This document shows positions 36,830 to 46,028 of a stretch of DNA of 64,000 nucleotides, piece after piece (positions within the stretch are counted from its first letter, which is position 1; every line of letters begins with the position of its first letter). The notes below the pieces were generated by a model. The model was not told the origin of the DNA, made no database searches, and saw only the letters and a list, made by a program, of their open reading frames with translations. The DNA is from Pseudomonas putida (lineage in GTDB: Bacteria > Pseudomonadota > Gammaproteobacteria > Pseudomonadales > Pseudomonadaceae), in assembly GCF_028682475.1 (NCBI RefSeq), contig NZ_JANHLE010000005.1:62001-126000 (forward strand), read 5' to 3'. Made by a program: the position numbers and the translations under genes.

Positions 36830-39118
36830 TCAAAGCGACGAGTATTTCTTGCGCAGACGCTGGCGAATCAGCTCGGCCAAGGTGTTCATCACGAAGGTGA
36901 ACATCAGCAGTACCAGCGCGGCGAGGAACAGCACGCGGTAGTGACTGCCACCGACTTCCGATTCCGGCATCTCCACGGCAACGTTGGCGGCCAGGGTACG
37001 CATGCCTTCGAACAGGTTCATTTCCATGACCGGGGTGTTACCGGTGGCCATCAGCACGATCATGGTTTCGCCAACAGCACGGCCCATGCCGATCATCAGC
37101 GCCGAGAAGATGCCCGGGCTGGCAGTCAGGATGACCACACGGGTCAGGGTCTGCCATGGCGTTGCACCGAGCGCCAGGGAGCCCAGGGTCAGGCTGCGCG
37201 GCACGCTGAACACGGCGTCTTCGGCAATCGAGTAGATGTTCGGAATCACCGCGAAGCCCATGGCGATACCAACGACCAGGGCGTTGCGCTGGTCATAGGT
37301 GATACCCAGGTCATTGGTGATCCACAGGCGCATGTCACCGCCGAAGAACCAGGTTTCCAGCAACGGGCTCATGTACAGGGCGAACCAGCCGGTCAGCAGG
37401 ATCACCGGGATCAGGATCGCCGCTTCCCAGCCATCCGGGACCCGCAGGCGGATCGACTCGGGCAGGCGGCTCCAGGTGAAGCCGGCAACCAGGATGCCGA
37501 TCGGCATCAGCAGGAACAGGCTGAACACACCCGGCAGGTGGCCTTCCAGGTACGGCGCCAGGAACAGGCCGGCGAAGAAGCCGAGGATTACTGTCGGCAT
37601 CGCCTCCATCAGTTCGATCACCGGCTTGACCTTGCGGCGCATGCCGGGGGCCATGAAGTAGGCGGTGTAGATGGCTGCGGCAATGGCCAGCGGCGCCGCC
37701 AGGATCATCGCGTAGAACGCCGCCTTCAGCGTACCGAAGGTCAACGGCGAAAGGCTCAGCTTGGGCTCGAAGTCGGTGTTCGAAGCTGTGGACTGCCAGA
37801 CGTACTTCGGCTCGTCATAGTTCTCGTACCAGACCTTGCTCCACAACGCGCTCCAGGACACTTCCGGGTGCGGGTTCTTCAGCGTCAGTGGCAGCAGCTT
37901 GCCGCCTTCTTCGATGAAGATGCGGTTGGCACGCGGCGACAGGGCCAGAACGCCTGCACCTTCAGCGACCGGCTCGACCAGCAGGGTCCGGTGCGCGGTG
38001 CTGTGGAACACGCCCAGTTCACCGGTGGCATCGAGGGCGACGAAGCCCTTGCGACGCTCTTCGGCGTCGATCTGCACGATCGGCGCCTTGCCCATCTGGA
38101 ACTCGCGGATACGCTTGAAGCGCTGCTCGCCATCTGGGTCGCGGGCCATGAACCACTGCGCCAGACCGCCTTTGGAGTCGCCGATGATCAGCGAAATACC
38201 GCCGACCAGCTGAGTGCTGGCGGTGACTTCGGCATTGCCGTCTTCGAGCAGCTTGTAACGGCCATTGAGGCTCTTTTCACGCAGGCTGAAGACATCCGCC
38301 TGGGCCCGGCCGTTGATCACATACAGCCACTGCTGACGCGGATCGATGAAGATCGCTTTGACCGGCTCGGTCATCTGCGGCAGGTCGATACGGTTCTGCT
38401 CGCTGGTGACCTCACCGGTCATCATGTTTTCTTCGCGGCTCAGCGATACCACCTGCAGGTGCGCACCCGTGGAACCGGCAACCACCAGGGTCTCGCCGTT
38501 CACATTGAGGCTGACGTGCTCCAGCGCACGGCCCTGTTCGTCGAGCACGAACGGCTCCTGGCCATACGGGAAGTCGATGGCCGGAGTGATGGTTTTCTTG
38601 TTGTCCGGGTAAGTGATCTTGTAGCTGTGGCTGAACGCCAGCGCCTTACCGTTGGACAGACCCAGCACCACCAGTGGGTTACCCGGCTGATCGGCGCCAA
38701 TAGAGGTCACCTGGGTACCTGCCGGCACCGGCAGGTCAACGCGCTTGAGCTCGGCACCGCTCTTGGTGTCGAAGAACAGCGCTTGGCCCTTGTCGGAAAC
38801 CCGCATCCCCACCAGGTTCTGCTCTTCCAGGGCAATCATCAGCGGCTTGCCGGCGTCCTGGCTCAGCCAGGTCGGCTCCAGCGCTTTCTTGCTGGTCAGC
38901 GTGGCGCCCTGGAACAGCGGCACGACCACATAGGCCAGGTAGAAGAAGATCAAGGTGATCGCTGCCAGCACGGCCAGCCCGCCCACCAGTACATACCAGC
39001 GGGTCAGGCGATCCTTGAGCGCACGCATGCGGCGCTTGCGTTGCAGTTCGGGCGTATTGAAGTCAATCCGCACGGGGGGAGAATTTTGGGTCATTGTGGA
39101 GTTGGCCAGATCATTCAT
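36830..39118 (-). CDS. pstC: Phosphate ABC transporter permease PstC with large periplasmic domain
   Basis: The 762-residue permease has a first helix at about 43-65. A soluble domain of about 370 residues with WD/beta-propeller-like repeats follows (TSIGADQPGNPLVVLGLSNG and similar). The ABC permease core is in the last 290 residues, including FSVPRSLTLGSLALGATPWQT. E. coli PstC has about 319 residues. The ATG at 39118 follows a weak AGGG; a start at about residue 9 is possible. It is first in the pstCAB-phoU operon. Confidence 0.93.
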   Translation of the reverse strand: MNDLANSTMTQNSPPVRIDFNTPELQRKRRMRALKDRLTRWYVLVGGLAVLAAITLIFFYLAYVVVPLFQGATLTSKKALEPTWLSQDAGKPLMIALEEQNLVGMRVSDKGQALFFDTKSGAELKRVDLPVPAGTQVTSIGADQPGNPLVVLGLSNGKALAFSHSYKITYPDNKKTITPAIDFPYGQEPFVLDEQGRALEHVSLNVNGETLVVAGSTGAHLQVVSLSREENMMTGEVTSEQNRIDLPQMTEPVKAIFIDPRQQWLYVINGRAQADVFSLREKSLNGRYKLLEDGNAEVTASTQLVGGISLIIGDSKGGLAQWFMARDPDGEQRFKRIREFQMGKAPIVQIDAEERRKGFVALDATGELGVFHSTAHRTLLVEPVAEGAGVLALSPRANRIFIEEGGKLLPLTLKNPHPEVSWSALWSKVWYENYDEPKYVWQSTASNTDFEPKLSLSPLTFGTLKAAFYAMILAAPLAIAAAIYTAYFMAPGMRRKVKPVIELMEAMPTVILGFFAGLFLAPYLEGHLPGVFSLFLLMPIGILVAGFTWSRLPESIRLRVPDGWEAAILIPVILLTGWFALYMSPLLETWFFGGDMRLWITNDLGITYDQRNALVVGIAMGFAVIPNIYSIAEDAVFSVPRSLTLGSLALGATPWQTLTRVVILTASPGIFSALMIGMGRAVGETMIVLMATGNTPVMEMNLFEGMRTLAANVAVEMPESEVGGSHYRVLFLAALVLLMFTFVMNTLAELIRQRLRKKYSSL

Positions 39119-39140
39119 GCGCACACCCTAGCGGTCCCGT

Positions 39141-39158
39141 ATGACAAAAACATGACAA
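39141..39158 (-). promoter_or_regulatory. Pho box before pstC
   Basis: On the minus strand the site is two TTGTCAT units separated by 4 bp (GTTT), almost the perfect Pho box consensus. It lies 23 bp before the pstC start, so pstCAB-phoU can be started separately from pstS. Confidence 0.88.
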
Positions 39159-39169
39159 TGCAGTGACGC

Positions 39170-39203
39170 AAAAAAGCCCGCCGCTCAGGGGTCCTGGCAG
39201 CGG
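39170..39203 (-). terminator. Probable terminator after pstS
   Basis: On the minus strand CCGCT and CAGG pair with CCTG and AGCGG around a short loop, and a run of six T follows. It would end most pstS transcripts before pstC, giving pstS in excess of the membrane subunits. Confidence 0.6.
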
Positions 39204-39257
39204 ACTCGCAATTTGTGGCGAAACCGGGTCATCGACCAGGCTCCGCCGGATCTTCAG

Positions 39258-40256
39258 TTACTTCTTTGCAACGTTGCCGTTGTGGTTCAGACCCAGGTCC
39301 GCCAGGGCTTTTTCAGCCACTTTGGCAGGCAGCGGGATGTAACCGTCCTTCACCACAACCTGCTGGCCTGCTTGCGACAGCACCAGCTTGACGAACTCGG
39401 CTTCCAGCGGGGCCAGAGGCTTGTTCGGGGCCTTGTTGACGTAAACGTAGAGGAAACGCGACAGCGGGTAGGTACCGTTCAGGGCGTTGGCTTCGTTGTC
39501 TTCAACGAAGGCGCCACCTTCTTTCTTGGCCAGGGCCACGGTCTTCACGCTAGCGGTTTTGTAGCCGATGCCCGAGTAACCGATGCCGTTCAGCGAGCTG
39601 CTGATCGACTGCACGACCGAAGCCGAGCCAGGCTGTTCGTTGACGTTAGGCTTGAAGTCGCCTTTGCACAGGGCTTCTTCCTTGAAGTAGCCGTAGGTAC
39701 CGGATACCGAGTTGCGGCCGAACAGCTGAACCGGCTTGTTGGCCAGGTCGCCGGTCACGCCCAGGTCACCCCAGGTTTTCACCTCGGCTTTGGCGCCGCA
39801 CAGACGGGTCGAGGAGAAGATCGCATCGACCTGAGCCATGGTCAGGCCTTTGATCGGGTTGTCCTTGTGCACGAATACGGCCAGGGCGTCGACGGCAACC
39901 GGGATGGCGGTTGGCTTGTAGCCGTACTTCTGTTCGAACGCCTGCAGCTCGACGTCCTTCATCTTGCGGCTCATCGGGCCGAGGTTGGCGGTGCCTTCGG
40001 TCAGCGCCGGTGGCGCGGTGGAGGAGCCGGCAGCCTGAATCTGGATGTTTACGTTCGGGTATTCCTTCTTGTAGGCCTCAGCCCACAGGGTCATCAGGTT
40101 CGCCAGGGTATCGGAACCGACGCTGGAGAGGTTGCCCGACACACCGGTGGTCTTGGTGTAGGTCGGAATCGCAGGGTCAACAGCGGCAACCGCATTGGCG
40201 GTGGCAACGCCAGCGGCGACGAAAGTCAGGGCCGCCATCAAACGCTTCAGTTTCAT
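39258..40256 (-). CDS. pstS: Periplasmic phosphate-binding protein PstS
   Basis: The 332-residue protein has a signal peptide (about 1-25, ending AVAA). The mature protein has the phosphate-binding-protein fold, with [21 protein letters not shown] and [17 protein letters not shown] segments holding phosphate-contacting Ser, Asp and Arg. It delivers phosphate to PstCAB. AGGAGC precedes the ATG. A Pho box lies upstream. Confidence 0.96.
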   Translation of the reverse strand: MKLKRLMAALTFVAAGVATANAVAAVDPAIPTYTKTTGVSGNLSSVGSDTLANLMTLWAEAYKKEYPNVNIQIQAAGSSTAPPALTEGTANLGPMSRKMKDVELQAFEQKYGYKPTAIPVAVDALAVFVHKDNPIKGLTMAQVDAIFSSTRLCGAKAEVKTWGDLGVTGDLANKPVQLFGRNSVSGTYGYFKEEALCKGDFKPNVNEQPGSASVVQSISSSLNGIGYSGIGYKTASVKTVALAKKEGGAFVEDNEANALNGTYPLSRFLYVYVNKAPNKPLAPLEAEFVKLVLSQAGQQVVVKDGYIPLPAKVAEKALADLGLNHNGNVAKK

Positions 40257-40326
40257 GCCTTGCTCCTAGCAGAATTTGGGGTGAGATGGATCGGGCCCAA
40301 GTATCTGCAGGCCGTATGACTACTCT

Positions 40327-40344
40327 ATGAACCGAATGTGACAA
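40327..40344 (-). promoter_or_regulatory. Pho box before pstS
   Basis: On the minus strand TTGTCAC and GGTTCAT are separated by 4 bp, matching the Pho box with a weaker second half. It lies about 71 bp before the pstS start. Confidence 0.65.
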
Positions 40345-40350
40345 TTAGAT

Positions 40351-40386
40351 GAAAGGCCATCACCGAAACTCGGTGATGGCCTTTTC
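40351..40386 (-). terminator. Intrinsic terminator after the MHS transporter gene
   Basis: A perfect 14-bp stem (40352-40365 and 40371-40384) has a 5-nt loop and T/A-rich flanks. It lies about 32 bp after the transporter stop and just before the pstS Pho box, insulating pstS. Confidence 0.75.
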
Positions 40387-40417
40387 AAAATGTTGCGGGG
40401 GTTGGGTTAGAGCGCTT

Positions 40418-41707
40418 TCAGCGTTTCTTGGCCAACAAATAGATACCCACCAGCAGACCAATGGTGCAGATGCCGGCGACGTAGTAGGCCGGTGCCATCG
40501 GGCTGAACTTGAGCAGTGCAGTGACCACCATCGGCGTCAGACCACCGAAGATTGCGTAGGCCAGGTTGTAGGAAAAAGACAGGCCACTGAAACGCACCAC
40601 AGGCGGGAATGCCTTGACCATGACATACGGCACCGCACCGACAATGCCCACGCACAGACCCGTCAGGGCGTACAGCGGGAACATCCACTCAGGATGGGTG
40701 GGCAGGCTGTGATAGAAGGTCCAGGACGACGCCAGCAACAGCAGGCTGCCGACAATGAACACCCGACCGGCGCCGAGGCGATCAGCCAGCGCGCCCGTGG
40801 CGATGCAGCCGAAGCTGAGCAGGACGATGGCCAGGCTGTTGGCCTTCAGCGAATCGGTCGGGCTGACCTGGTACAGGCTCTGCAGCAGGGCCGGAGTCAT
40901 CAGGATCACCACCACGATGCCGGCCGACAGAAGCCAGGTCAGCAACATCGAGATAACAATGGCGCCACGGTGATCACGCAATACCGCGCGCAGCGGGACT
41001 TCTTCAGCCAGCGCCTTGCGCGCCTGCATCTCGGCAAACACCGGGGTTTCGTGCAGCCAGCGACGCAGGTACACGGCGAAGAAGCCGAACACCCCACCCA
41101 GCAGGAAAGGAATACGCCAGGCGTAATCGGCCACTTCCTGCGGGCTGTAGATGCTGTTGATCAAGGTTGCCACCAGCGAGCCGAGCAGGATCCCGGAAGT
41201 CAGCCCGGCCGTCAGGGTTCCGCAGGCGTAGCCTGTATTGCGTGCCGGCACATGCTCGGAGACAAACACCCAGGCGCCCGGTACCTCACCGCCAATTGCC
41301 GCGCCCTGGATCACACGCATCAGCAACAGCAGGATCGGCGCCCACATACCGATCTGTGCGTAGGTCGGCAGCAGGCCCATGATCAGGGTCGGTACAGCCA
41401 TCATGAAGATGCTCAGGGTGAACATCTTCTTGCGCCCCAGCAGGTCGCCAAAGTGGGCCATGACGATCCCGCCCAGCGGCCGCGCCAGATAGCCAGCGGC
41501 GAAAATGCCAAACGTTTGCATCAAACGCAGCCATTCCGGCATGTCGGCGGGAAAGAACAGCTTGCCGACTACAGTGGCGAAGAACACGAAAATGATGAAA
41601 TCGTAGAACTCCAGCGCACCGCCCAGGGCGGAAAGCGACAGGGTCTTGTAGTCACTGCGGGTGAGCGGCCGCGAAGGCTGCACGATACTGCCGGGCACGG
41701 AGGTCAT
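40418..41707 (-). CDS. MFS transporter, metabolite:H+ symporter (MHS) family
   Basis: The 429-residue protein has 12 predicted transmembrane helices. The MFS loop motif RPLGGIVMAHFGDLLGRKK and the MHS-type N-terminal segment ALGGALEFYDFIIFVFFATVVGKLFF are visible. Relatives carry proline/betaine, citrate or alpha-ketoglutarate; the substrate here is not clear. It lies directly upstream of pstS on the same strand but is separated from it by a terminator. The same neighbour is found in other Pseudomonas. Confidence 0.88.
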   Translation of the reverse strand: MTSVPGSIVQPSRPLTRSDYKTLSLSALGGALEFYDFIIFVFFATVVGKLFFPADMPEWLRLMQTFGIFAAGYLARPLGGIVMAHFGDLLGRKKMFTLSIFMMAVPTLIMGLLPTYAQIGMWAPILLLLMRVIQGAAIGGEVPGAWVFVSEHVPARNTGYACGTLTAGLTSGILLGSLVATLINSIYSPQEVADYAWRIPFLLGGVFGFFAVYLRRWLHETPVFAEMQARKALAEEVPLRAVLRDHRGAIVISMLLTWLLSAGIVVVILMTPALLQSLYQVSPTDSLKANSLAIVLLSFGCIATGALADRLGAGRVFIVGSLLLLASSWTFYHSLPTHPEWMFPLYALTGLCVGIVGAVPYVMVKAFPPVVRFSGLSFSYNLAYAIFGGLTPMVVTALLKFSPMAPAYYVAGICTIGLLVGIYLLAKKR

Positions 41708-42080
41708 AGGTATCTCTTATTGGTTTTGCTTTATTGATACTGCAGGCCGCCTGTGACGCGGGTTTCGGCCTGGGAAGCGGTCAAACATAGCAAATTGCCG
41801 GAAAAAGCACATAGCAGTACCTATTCAATACAACTATTCATGACTGCATGGTCGTCGCTGCGCTTTTCGCTCTATATACTGGCCGCCTGTAGGAAAAGGT
41901 TGTGTCTTCTGAAGGATGTTGTGCGAAAACGCCGCTAGATATGCTTAGTCGGTTTCGCAGAGTTTCCCTTCGCCGCCTGGCAAAGCGAAAGCAGCGTAGA
42001 ATAGTTGTGCTGAATCGTTTTTCGAGGCGTCTGTCATAGCGCCAACCAACGAAGCGTCACGGGTCAGAGGCACCCCCGGC
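41708..42080. other. 373-bp intergenic region without a recognised gene
   Basis: This gap lies between the divergent MHS transporter and thioesterase genes. It is AT-richer than its surroundings, and TATACT-like -10 sequences occur near 41874. I found no rRNA, tRNA, riboswitch or strong terminator. A 61-codon reading frame (41753-41938, plus) has no RBS and unusual composition, so I do not call it. Confidence 0.5.
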
Positions 42081-42482
42081 ATGATTGAACTCGAACAAGA
42101 AGATCCTATCCCGCAAGGCGACCTGGCCTTGCAAATCACTGCATTACCGCGTGAAACCAACGGTTTCGGCGACATTTTCGGCGGCTGGCTAGTCGCCCAG
42201 ATGGACCTGGCTGGCACCGCCATGGCCAGTCGTGTCGCCGGAGGTCGGGTGGCAACCGTGGCCATCGACCGTATGGCCTTCCTGGTCCCTGTGGCTGTTG
42301 GCGCGCAGTTGTCCTTCTATACCCAGACCCTGGAAATCGGCCGCAGCTCGATCCAGATGATGGTCGAGGTGTGGAGCGACGATCCGCTGTCCAGCGAATG
42401 GCGCAAGGTCACCGAAGCTGTGTTCGTGTTCGTTGCCATCGATGGCAGCGGCCGCACCCGTTCGGTTCCTCCTCGTCGCTGA
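42081..42482 (+). CDS. Acyl-CoA thioesterase (hotdog fold, YciA-like)
   Basis: The 133-residue hotdog protein has an N-terminal ETNGFGDIFGGWLVAQMDLAG, the YciA/BACH signature with the catalytic Asp region. The strand VATVAIDRMAFLVPVAVGAQLSF follows. It hydrolyses acyl-CoA esters. The ribosome site is weak (AGAGG). A mutarotase gene follows after 72 bp. Confidence 0.9.
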   Translation: MIELEQEDPIPQGDLALQITALPRETNGFGDIFGGWLVAQMDLAGTAMASRVAGGRVATVAIDRMAFLVPVAVGAQLSFYTQTLEIGRSSIQMMVEVWSDDPLSSEWRKVTEAVFVFVAIDGSGRTRSVPPRR

Positions 42483-42554
42483 CACGGCTGCGCGGTAAAC
42501 TCGAAGGTATGCAAGCGGTCGAAAACCGTACGGCACACCAACGAGATCAAGCGC

Positions 42555-43451
42555 ATGTCCACACCCAAGGTTGAATCCGAACAGCACGGCGAGCTCAATT
42601 GCTGGCGCATCACCAGCGACACCGCGGAACTGCTGGTAGCCCAGCAGGGCGCGCAGGTTTTGAGCTATCAGAGGGTCGGCGAGCCGCCGTTGCTGTGGCT
42701 CAGCGAGCAGGCCATCTTCAAGCAGGGCAAATCCGTGCGCGCCGGGGTTCCGGTGTGCTGGCCCTGGTTTGGCAACCTCAAGCGCAATCCTGCGGCTGTG
42801 CAGGCCATGTATCGCGGTGAAGACGGACCGGCCCATGGCCTGGTGCGTGGCCGTGACTGGCAACTGCTGGGAATCGCCAGCGAAGGCGACACGGTGCGAG
42901 TCGACTTCACCCTGCCGGAAAGCCAGGGAGACCTCCCCGGTTGGCCGCACATTGTCGAACTCAAGTTGAGCATCGTCATGGGCGAGCAGTTGATTATCAC
43001 CCTGTCCAGCTACAACCTCGACAACGTCCCGGTCACTATCAGCCAGGCGCTGCACAGCTATTTCGCAGTCAGCGATGTGCGTGAAGTTCAGGTGGAGGGT
43101 GTCGATGGTCTGGGCTATATCGAAACCCTGGCCGACTGGGCGCAACGTACCCAACAAGGCAATCTGGGTTTTGCCGGTGAAACCGACCGTATCTACCTGC
43201 AGGCGCCTGAGCAGTTGAGCATTGTCGACCCGAACTGGAACCGGCGTATTCGCCTGAACAGCAGCGGTTCGCGCTCGGCGGTGATCTGGAACCCGTGGAT
43301 CGGGCGCGCGGCCGAACTGCCGGACATGGCCGATGATGGCTGGCAGCGCATGTTGTGTATCGAGACTGCGAACGTCTGGGACGATGTGGTGACGCTGGCG
43401 CCTGGGGCAACCCATTCGCTGAGTCTGAGTATCAGCAGCGAACCGCTCTAG
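42555..43451 (+). CDS. Glucose-6-phosphate 1-epimerase (D-hexose-6-phosphate mutarotase, YeaD-like)
   Basis: The 298-residue galactose-mutarotase-fold protein has the segments GVPVCWPWFGN, AHGLVRGRDW and FAVSDVREVQVEGVDGLGYIETL, with catalytic His and Glu positions as in YeaD. It speeds alpha/beta exchange of glucose-6-phosphate, linking to zwf-type oxidation. It follows the thioesterase gene on the same strand. Confidence 0.9.
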   Translation: MSTPKVESEQHGELNCWRITSDTAELLVAQQGAQVLSYQRVGEPPLLWLSEQAIFKQGKSVRAGVPVCWPWFGNLKRNPAAVQAMYRGEDGPAHGLVRGRDWQLLGIASEGDTVRVDFTLPESQGDLPGWPHIVELKLSIVMGEQLIITLSSYNLDNVPVTISQALHSYFAVSDVREVQVEGVDGLGYIETLADWAQRTQQGNLGFAGETDRIYLQAPEQLSIVDPNWNRRIRLNSSGSRSAVIWNPWIGRAAELPDMADDGWQRMLCIETANVWDDVVTLAPGATHSLSLSISSEPL

Positions 43452-43457
43452 ATCGCT

Positions 43458-43479
43458 ATCGCGGGGCAAGCCCCGCGAT
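43458..43479. repeat. Truncated REP hairpin
   Basis: ATCGCGGGGC pairs with GCCCCGCGAT across two bases. The REP core seen elsewhere is cut down to its outer stem. It lies 6 bp after the mutarotase stop and 4 bp before the convergent DUF3299 stop, so it may act as a two-way terminator. Confidence 0.75.
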
Positions 43480-43482
43480 CAT

Positions 43483-44016
43483 TCAAAGATCAGCGTCTTC
43501 CACCACCCGCACCTTGGCCGCATCCATGGCATAGGCGGCATCGGCCAGATCATTGCTGACTTTCTCGATCTTCAAGGTGCCGTTGACCCACAGCGGCGTA
43601 TAGATATCGTCCAGCTTCAAACCCTTGGGATAACGCACCAGCACCAACTGGTTCGGCGGTGGTGGCGGCACGTGGATGCAGGCACCCGGATAAGGCACGA
43701 GGAAGAACAGCGTGCTGTTGCCCTTGGCATCGGTTTCCAGCGGCACCGGATAGCCACCCAGACGGATCTGCTTGCCGTTCATGGCGGCGACGGTCTTGTT
43801 CGAATACATCACTGCCGGCAAGCCCTTGGCCTGCTTCATGCCACCCTTGTCGGTGAAGGTGCCCATGGCTTCCGGCGTGTTGTGATCGATCTCCGGCATC
43901 AGCTCAAGGGCTTTCTGGTCCGACTTGGGCATCAGCTCCAGCCAGTCGGTTTCCGCCAGTTCAGCGCGGGCCAGGCTGCTGATGAGCAACAGTGAAAGCA
44001 GTAATACACGGCGCAT
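43483..44016 (-). CDS. DUF3299 family secreted protein
   Basis: The 177-residue protein has a signal peptide (MRRVLLLSLLLISSLARA). The body has the DUF3299 pattern: WLELMPKSDQKALELMPEI, a beta segment IRLGGYPVPLE, and a cysteine in PYPGACIHVPPPPPNQLV. A role in binding or export of a metal or cofactor is often guessed but not shown. The ATG at 44016 sits right after a 14-bp stem-loop; a TTG five codons upstream lies in its loop. Confidence 0.85.
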   Translation of the reverse strand: MRRVLLLSLLLISSLARAELAETDWLELMPKSDQKALELMPEIDHNTPEAMGTFTDKGGMKQAKGLPAVMYSNKTVAAMNGKQIRLGGYPVPLETDAKGNSTLFFLVPYPGACIHVPPPPPNQLVLVRYPKGLKLDDIYTPLWVNGTLKIEKVSNDLADAAYAMDAAKVRVVEDADL

Positions 44017-44017
44017 G

Positions 44018-44051
44018 AGAATGCTCGGCAACGGAAATTGCCGAGCATTCT
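44018..44051 (-). promoter_or_regulatory. Strong stem-loop abutting the DUF3299 start codon
   Basis: A perfect 14-bp stem (44018-44031 and 44038-44051) with a 6-nt loop lies just before the start codon on the minus strand. It also falls 9 bp after the GlsB-like stop but has no T-run. It may be a terminator remnant or a translational control element. Confidence 0.55.
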
Positions 44052-44060
44052 AGCCTGCCA

Positions 44061-44306
44061 TCAGTTCTTTTTAACCATACCGTAGATCACCAGAAGCACG
44101 ACCGCGCCCACCAGGGCACCGAGGAAACCTGCACCCTCACCAGCCTGGTAGAAGCCCAGCGCCTGGCCGCCGTAGGTCGCTGCAAGCGAACCGGCAATGC
44201 CGAGGAGAATGGTCATGATCCAGCCCATGCTGTCGTCGCCGGGCTTGATGAAGCGTGCCAGCAGACCAACGATCAGGCCGATGAAGATGGTTCCGATGAT
44301 ACCCAT
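44061..44306 (-). CDS. GlsB/YeaQ/YmgE family stress-response membrane protein
   Basis: The 81-residue protein has three hydrophobic helices (about 2-25, 31-49 and 58-78) rich in glycine. Typical family motifs are GLIVGLLARFIKPGDDSMGWIMTILLGIAGSL and GAVVLLVIYGMVKK. It is a small stress-induced inner-membrane protein of unknown role. The start is the ATG at 44306. Confidence 0.92.
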   Translation of the reverse strand: MGIIGTIFIGLIVGLLARFIKPGDDSMGWIMTILLGIAGSLAATYGGQALGFYQAGEGAGFLGALVGAVVLLVIYGMVKKN

Positions 44307-44399
44307 GGCAATCCCTCTGAGTGAAATGGCGCACGCCAAAGCCTAGTCAGCGCTTTGGCATCCTGCCATCAGAGGGATAGCGAAGAGAGAAGGTTCCCT

Positions 44400-45482
44400 T
44401 CAGCCCTGGATCAGGGCTTCGACCTGCTGGATCTTCTGCTCCAGGGTCACCATGTCGTCACAACGCAGGGTGGCGTGACCGACCTTGCGCCCGGCCTTGA
44501 AGGCCTTGCCATAGTGATGCAGATGGCATTCGTCGATGGCAACCACCTTGTCTACCGCCGGCACTTCGCCGATGAAGTTGAGCATGGCGCTTTCGCCGAC
44601 CTTGGCAGTCGAACCCAGCGGCAGGCCGGCCACGGCGCGCAGGTGGTTTTCGAACTGGCTGCACTCGGCGCCTTCGATTGTCCAGTGCCCGGAGTTGTGC
44701 ACGCGCGGGGCGATTTCGTTGGCCTTCAGGCCGCCATCAACCTCGAAGAATTCGAACGCCAGCACGCCAACATAGTCGAGCTGCTTGAGCACGCGACCGG
44801 CGTAGTCCTCGGCCAGGCTCTGCAGCAGGTGGTCTTCACTGGCCACCGACAGGCGCAGGATGCCGTTCTCGTGGGTGTTGTGCACCAACGGGTAGAAACG
44901 GGTTTCACCATCACGGGCACGCACGGCGATCAGCGAGACTTCGCCGGTGAACGGCACGAAGCCTTCCAGCAGGCACGGCACGCTGCCCAGTTCAGCGAAG
45001 GTGCCTACAACATCCTCGGCAGTTCGCAGCACTTTCTGGCCTTTGCCGTCATAGCCCAGGGTACGGGTCTTGAGCACGGCCGGCAGGCCGATGCTGGCCA
45101 CCGCAGCATCCAGGTCGGCTTGCGACTGGATGTCGGCGAACGACGGGGTCGGAATGCCCAGGTCCTTGAACATGCTCTTTTCGAACCAGCGATCGCGGGC
45201 GATGCGCAGCGATTCGGCACTCGGGTAGACCGGTACGAACTGCGACAGGAAGGCCACGGTTTCAGCCGGGACGCTTTCGAACTCGAAGGTGACCAGGTCG
45301 ACTTCGTCAGCCAGCTGGCGCAGATGGTCCTGGTCGCCGTAATCGGCACGCAGGTGCTCGCCCAGTGGCGCGGCGCAAGCGTCCGGGGCCGGGTCGAGGA
45401 AGGCGAAGTTCATGCCCAGCGGCGTTCCTGCCAGGGCCAACATGCGACCCAGCTGGCCGCCACCGATTACACCGATTTTCAT
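44400..45482 (-). CDS. purK: 5-(carboxyamino)imidazole ribonucleotide synthase
   Basis: The 360-residue ATP-grasp enzyme converts AIR with ATP and bicarbonate to N5-CAIR in purine synthesis. The N-terminal KIGVIGGGQLGRMLALAGTPLGM and the ATP-grasp segments ARDRWFEKSMFKDLGIPTP and EVSLIAVRARDGE match. It lies 10 bp after purE on the same strand. Confidence 0.97.
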   Translation of the reverse strand: MKIGVIGGGQLGRMLALAGTPLGMNFAFLDPAPDACAAPLGEHLRADYGDQDHLRQLADEVDLVTFEFESVPAETVAFLSQFVPVYPSAESLRIARDRWFEKSMFKDLGIPTPSFADIQSQADLDAAVASIGLPAVLKTRTLGYDGKGQKVLRTAEDVVGTFAELGSVPCLLEGFVPFTGEVSLIAVRARDGETRFYPLVHNTHENGILRLSVASEDHLLQSLAEDYAGRVLKQLDYVGVLAFEFFEVDGGLKANEIAPRVHNSGHWTIEGAECSQFENHLRAVAGLPLGSTAKVGESAMLNFIGEVPAVDKVVAIDECHLHHYGKAFKAGRKVGHATLRCDDMVTLEQKIQQVEALIQG

Positions 45483-45492
45483 GCTTTTGACC

Positions 45493-45984
45493 TCAGGCCT
45501 GGCGCGGATCTGGATTGTCCAGAACGTTGTCTGTCTGCTCAGCGCGGAACTGCTTCAGCACCGTGTGGAACTGCGGGTGCTTGGCCCCGAGAATGCTCGC
45601 CGAGAGCAGCGCGGCGTTGATCGCACCGGCCTTGCCGATGGCCAGGGTGGCCACCGGAATACCGGCGGGCATCTGCACGATCGACAGCAGCGAATCGACT
45701 CCGGAGAGCATCGACGACTGCACCGGTACGCCCAGCACCGGCAGGTGGGTCTTGGCCGCACACATGCCTGGCAAGTGGGCAGCGCCACCGGCTCCGGCGA
45801 TGATCACCTCAATGCCGCGGCCTTCAGCCTCTTCGGCATACTGGAACAGCAAGTCCGGGGTGCGGTGGGCGGAAACCACCTTGACCTCGTAGGGAATGCC
45901 GAGTTTTTCCAGCATATCGGCGGTGTGGCTAAGGGTGGACCAATCGGACTTGGAGCCCATGATCACGCCAACCAGTGCACTCAT
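45493..45984 (-). CDS. purE: N5-carboxyaminoimidazole ribonucleotide mutase
   Basis: The 163-residue class I PurE has the active-site motif GSKSDWSTL near residue 9 and [11 protein letters not shown] with the catalytic His at about residue 43. It converts N5-CAIR to CAIR. It is first in the purEK operon, and its upstream leader holds a terminator-like stem-loop. Confidence 0.97.
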   Translation of the reverse strand: MSALVGVIMGSKSDWSTLSHTADMLEKLGIPYEVKVVSAHRTPDLLFQYAEEAEGRGIEVIIAGAGGAAHLPGMCAAKTHLPVLGVPVQSSMLSGVDSLLSIVQMPAGIPVATLAIGKAGAINAALLSASILGAKHPQFHTVLKQFRAEQTDNVLDNPDPRQA

Positions 45985-46028
45985 CGTCGAGCCTCTTCTC
46001 TTGGGCGCCCGCAGGCGCGTCAAAAAAC

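Noticed and set aside
36941..39166. 741-codon plus-strand frame opposite pstC
   Set aside because: It is the shadow of pstC, and it even covers the Pho box at 39141.
41753..41938. 61-codon frame in the intergenic region before the thioesterase gene
   Set aside because: No ribosome site or homology is visible, and the composition is unlike neighbouring genes.
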